Made by a program: the position numbers and the translations under genes | From: JAWLGW01 sp964569055 | Lineage (GTDB): Bacteria; Planctomycetota; J058 | Direction: 5' to 3' | Length of the DNA: 13,345 nt | Assembly (NCBI GenBank): GCA_964569055.1 | Contig: CAZMSZ010000199.1 | Span: forward strand, 1 to 13,345 | Shown here: positions 12,481-13,345 of the stretch, piece by piece | Layout of the letters: each line of letters begins with the position of its first letter | Position numbering within the stretch: the stretch's first letter is position 1 | Notes under the pieces: generated by a model | Told to the model about the DNA's origin: nothing | Seen by the model: the letters and a program-made list of their open reading frames with translations, nothing else | Database searches by the model: none

Positions 12481-13345
12481 GTGAGCGAGCCGGCGTGGGG
12501 GCTGCCCGTGACGCCGCCGTTCGCGCCCATGGAGGCCGACCTCGCCGACGCGCTCCCGGCCGGCGGCGAGTGGCGGTTCGAGCCCAAGTGGGACGGCTTC
12601 CGGTGCCTGGCGTTCCGCGAGGGGCGCCGCGTCGAGCTGTGGTCCAAGGCGCAGAAGCGGCTGGAGCGCTACTTCCCCGAGGTGGTCGGCGCGCTGCTCG
12701 CGCTGGAGGCGGACCGGTTCGTGCTCGACGGCGAGCTGGTGGTGCCGGTCGAGCAGGTCGTCTCGTTCGATCACCTGCTGCAGCGGATCCACCCGGCGGC
12801 GAGCCGGGTGCAGCGGCTCGCCAACGCGACGCCGGCCAGCTTGATCGTGTTCGACCTGCTCGTCGACGAGCGCGGCGAGGCCCTGCTGAGCCGCCCGCTC
12901 GCGGCCCGGCGCGCGGCCCTCCGCGCCTTCGCCGAGCGCCACCTGACCGGAGTCCCGCGCCTCGAGCTCTCGCCGCAGACGGCCGATGCCGAGGTGGCCG
13001 CGCGCTGGCTGACCGAGCTCGACGGCGTGGACGGGGTGATCGCCAAGCGCGCCGACCTCCCCTACGCGCGGGGCGAGCGGCTCATGCGCAAGGTGAAGCG
13101 GCTGCGCACGTGCGACTGCGTGCTCGGCGGCTTCCGCTACGCCAAAGGGGGCGGCGGCGTGGGCTCGCTCCTGCTCGGGCTGTACGACGAGGACCGGCTG
13201 CTGCACCACGTGGGCTACACCGCGAGCCTCAGCGCGCGCGCGCGCCGCGCGCTGCCGCCCGAGCTCGAGGCGCTCCGCGAGCCGCCGGGCTTCACGGGCC
13301 GCGCGCCCGGCGGCCCGAGCCGCTGGAGCGCCCGCCGCTCCGACG
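12481..13345 (+). CDS. ATP-dependent DNA ligase, LigC type (3' end beyond the window)
   Basis: The first 288 residues of an ATP-dependent DNA ligase, which seals nicks through a covalent ligase-AMP intermediate. The nucleotidyltransferase motifs are in order: motif I EPKWDGFR with adenylated Lys36, then DGELV, then IVFDLL, motif IV DGVIAKR, and motif V MRKVKRLRTCD. The start of the OB-fold domain follows (DCVLGGFRYAKG, then VGSLLLGLYD), and FTGRAPGGPSRWS near the edge is typical of LigC-type ligases. That family is usually about 350 residues, so roughly 60-80 residues are missing beyond 13345. The start is GTG at 12481 with AGGGG about 4 nt upstream; the conserved fold begins soon afterwards. 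No Ku or LigD-type primase gene is in view, so a link to end joining cannot be claimed; base-excision or back-up repair is equally possible. The gene diverges from the ferritin-like operon. Confidence 0.93.
   Translation, partial: MSEPAWGLPVTPPFAPMEADLADALPAGGEWRFEPKWDGFRCLAFREGRRVELWSKAQKRLERYFPEVVGALLALEADRFVLDGELVVPVEQVVSFDHLLQRIHPAASRVQRLANATPASLIVFDLLVDERGEALLSRPLAARRAALRAFAERHLTGVPRLELSPQTADAEVAARWLTELDGVDGVIAKRADLPYARGERLMRKVKRLRTCDCVLGGFRYAKGGGGVGSLLLGLYDEDRLLHHVGYTASLSARARRALPPELEALREPPGFTGRAPGGPSRWSARRSD

Noticed and set aside
13103..13116. Extra copy of the array palindrome inside the ligase gene
   Set aside because: It matches 12 of 14 bases but lies within the conserved motif V region of the ligase (KRLRTCDC), so protein coding explains it.
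10114..13209. Single 1031-residue leftward protein spanning the ferritin-like operon and the ligase region
   Set aside because: The frame matches the tailed ferritin-like protein only from the ATG at 10989. Upstream it runs in a wrong frame through the double ferritin-like gene and antisense to the ligase, both supported by motifs.

Overview
The window is very GC-rich DNA with tightly packed genes. Codon third positions are almost all G or C, so long meaningless open frames run antisense to nearly every gene. The gene content is a membrane Ser/Thr kinase fused to WD40 repeats, a pseudokinase with TPR-like repeats, a CHASE/PAS hybrid histidine kinase, a paired ferritin-like operon and a LigC-type ATP-dependent DNA ligase. 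This points to a large-genome, signalling-rich bacterium such as a myxobacterium-like or high-GC planctomycete-like lineage. That placement is inference, because there is no rRNA or other phylogenetic marker here.

Layout. Positions 1-830 hold no convincing gene. Short nested inverted repeats (85-179) are followed by an array of 15 copies of a 14-bp palindrome (238-803) spaced 36-44 bp apart. Part of the array is organised as a repeated three-unit block. The array starts 30 bp past the stop codon of a leftward gene (833-2899) encoding a membrane pseudokinase with coiled-coil and TPR-like regions. Across a 69-bp divergent promoter region lies a rightward gene (2969-5197) for a canonical membrane Ser/Thr kinase with an external seven-bladed WD40 propeller. 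A rightward hybrid sensor histidine kinase follows (5316-8042). Convergent to it is a leftward two-gene ABC transporter unit: the FtsX/MacB-type permease (8814-10004), then the ATPase (8132-8821), overlapping by 8 bp. Upstream of that is a leftward two-gene ferritin-like operon: a tandem double-domain protein (11028-12188), then a single-domain protein with a lysine-rich tail (10114-10989). A 292-bp divergent spacer separates this operon from the rightward ligase gene, which runs off the right edge.

How the parts may work together. The two divergent kinase-like genes share one layout: N-terminal kinase fold, one membrane helix, C-terminal protein-interaction repeats. They probably form a signalling pair sharing a control region. 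The ferritin-like pair looks like an iron-handling or oxidative-stress module. The basic tail suggests that one member binds nucleic acid or another polyanion. The ABC pair resembles LolCDE/MacB-type envelope transporters and has no adaptor gene nearby.

The least explained element is the palindrome array. It is not CRISPR, since the spacers are related to each other. It is not coding, since the spacings do not keep a frame. It carries a second, less conserved inverted repeat in most units, whose arms differ between units yet often remain complementary.
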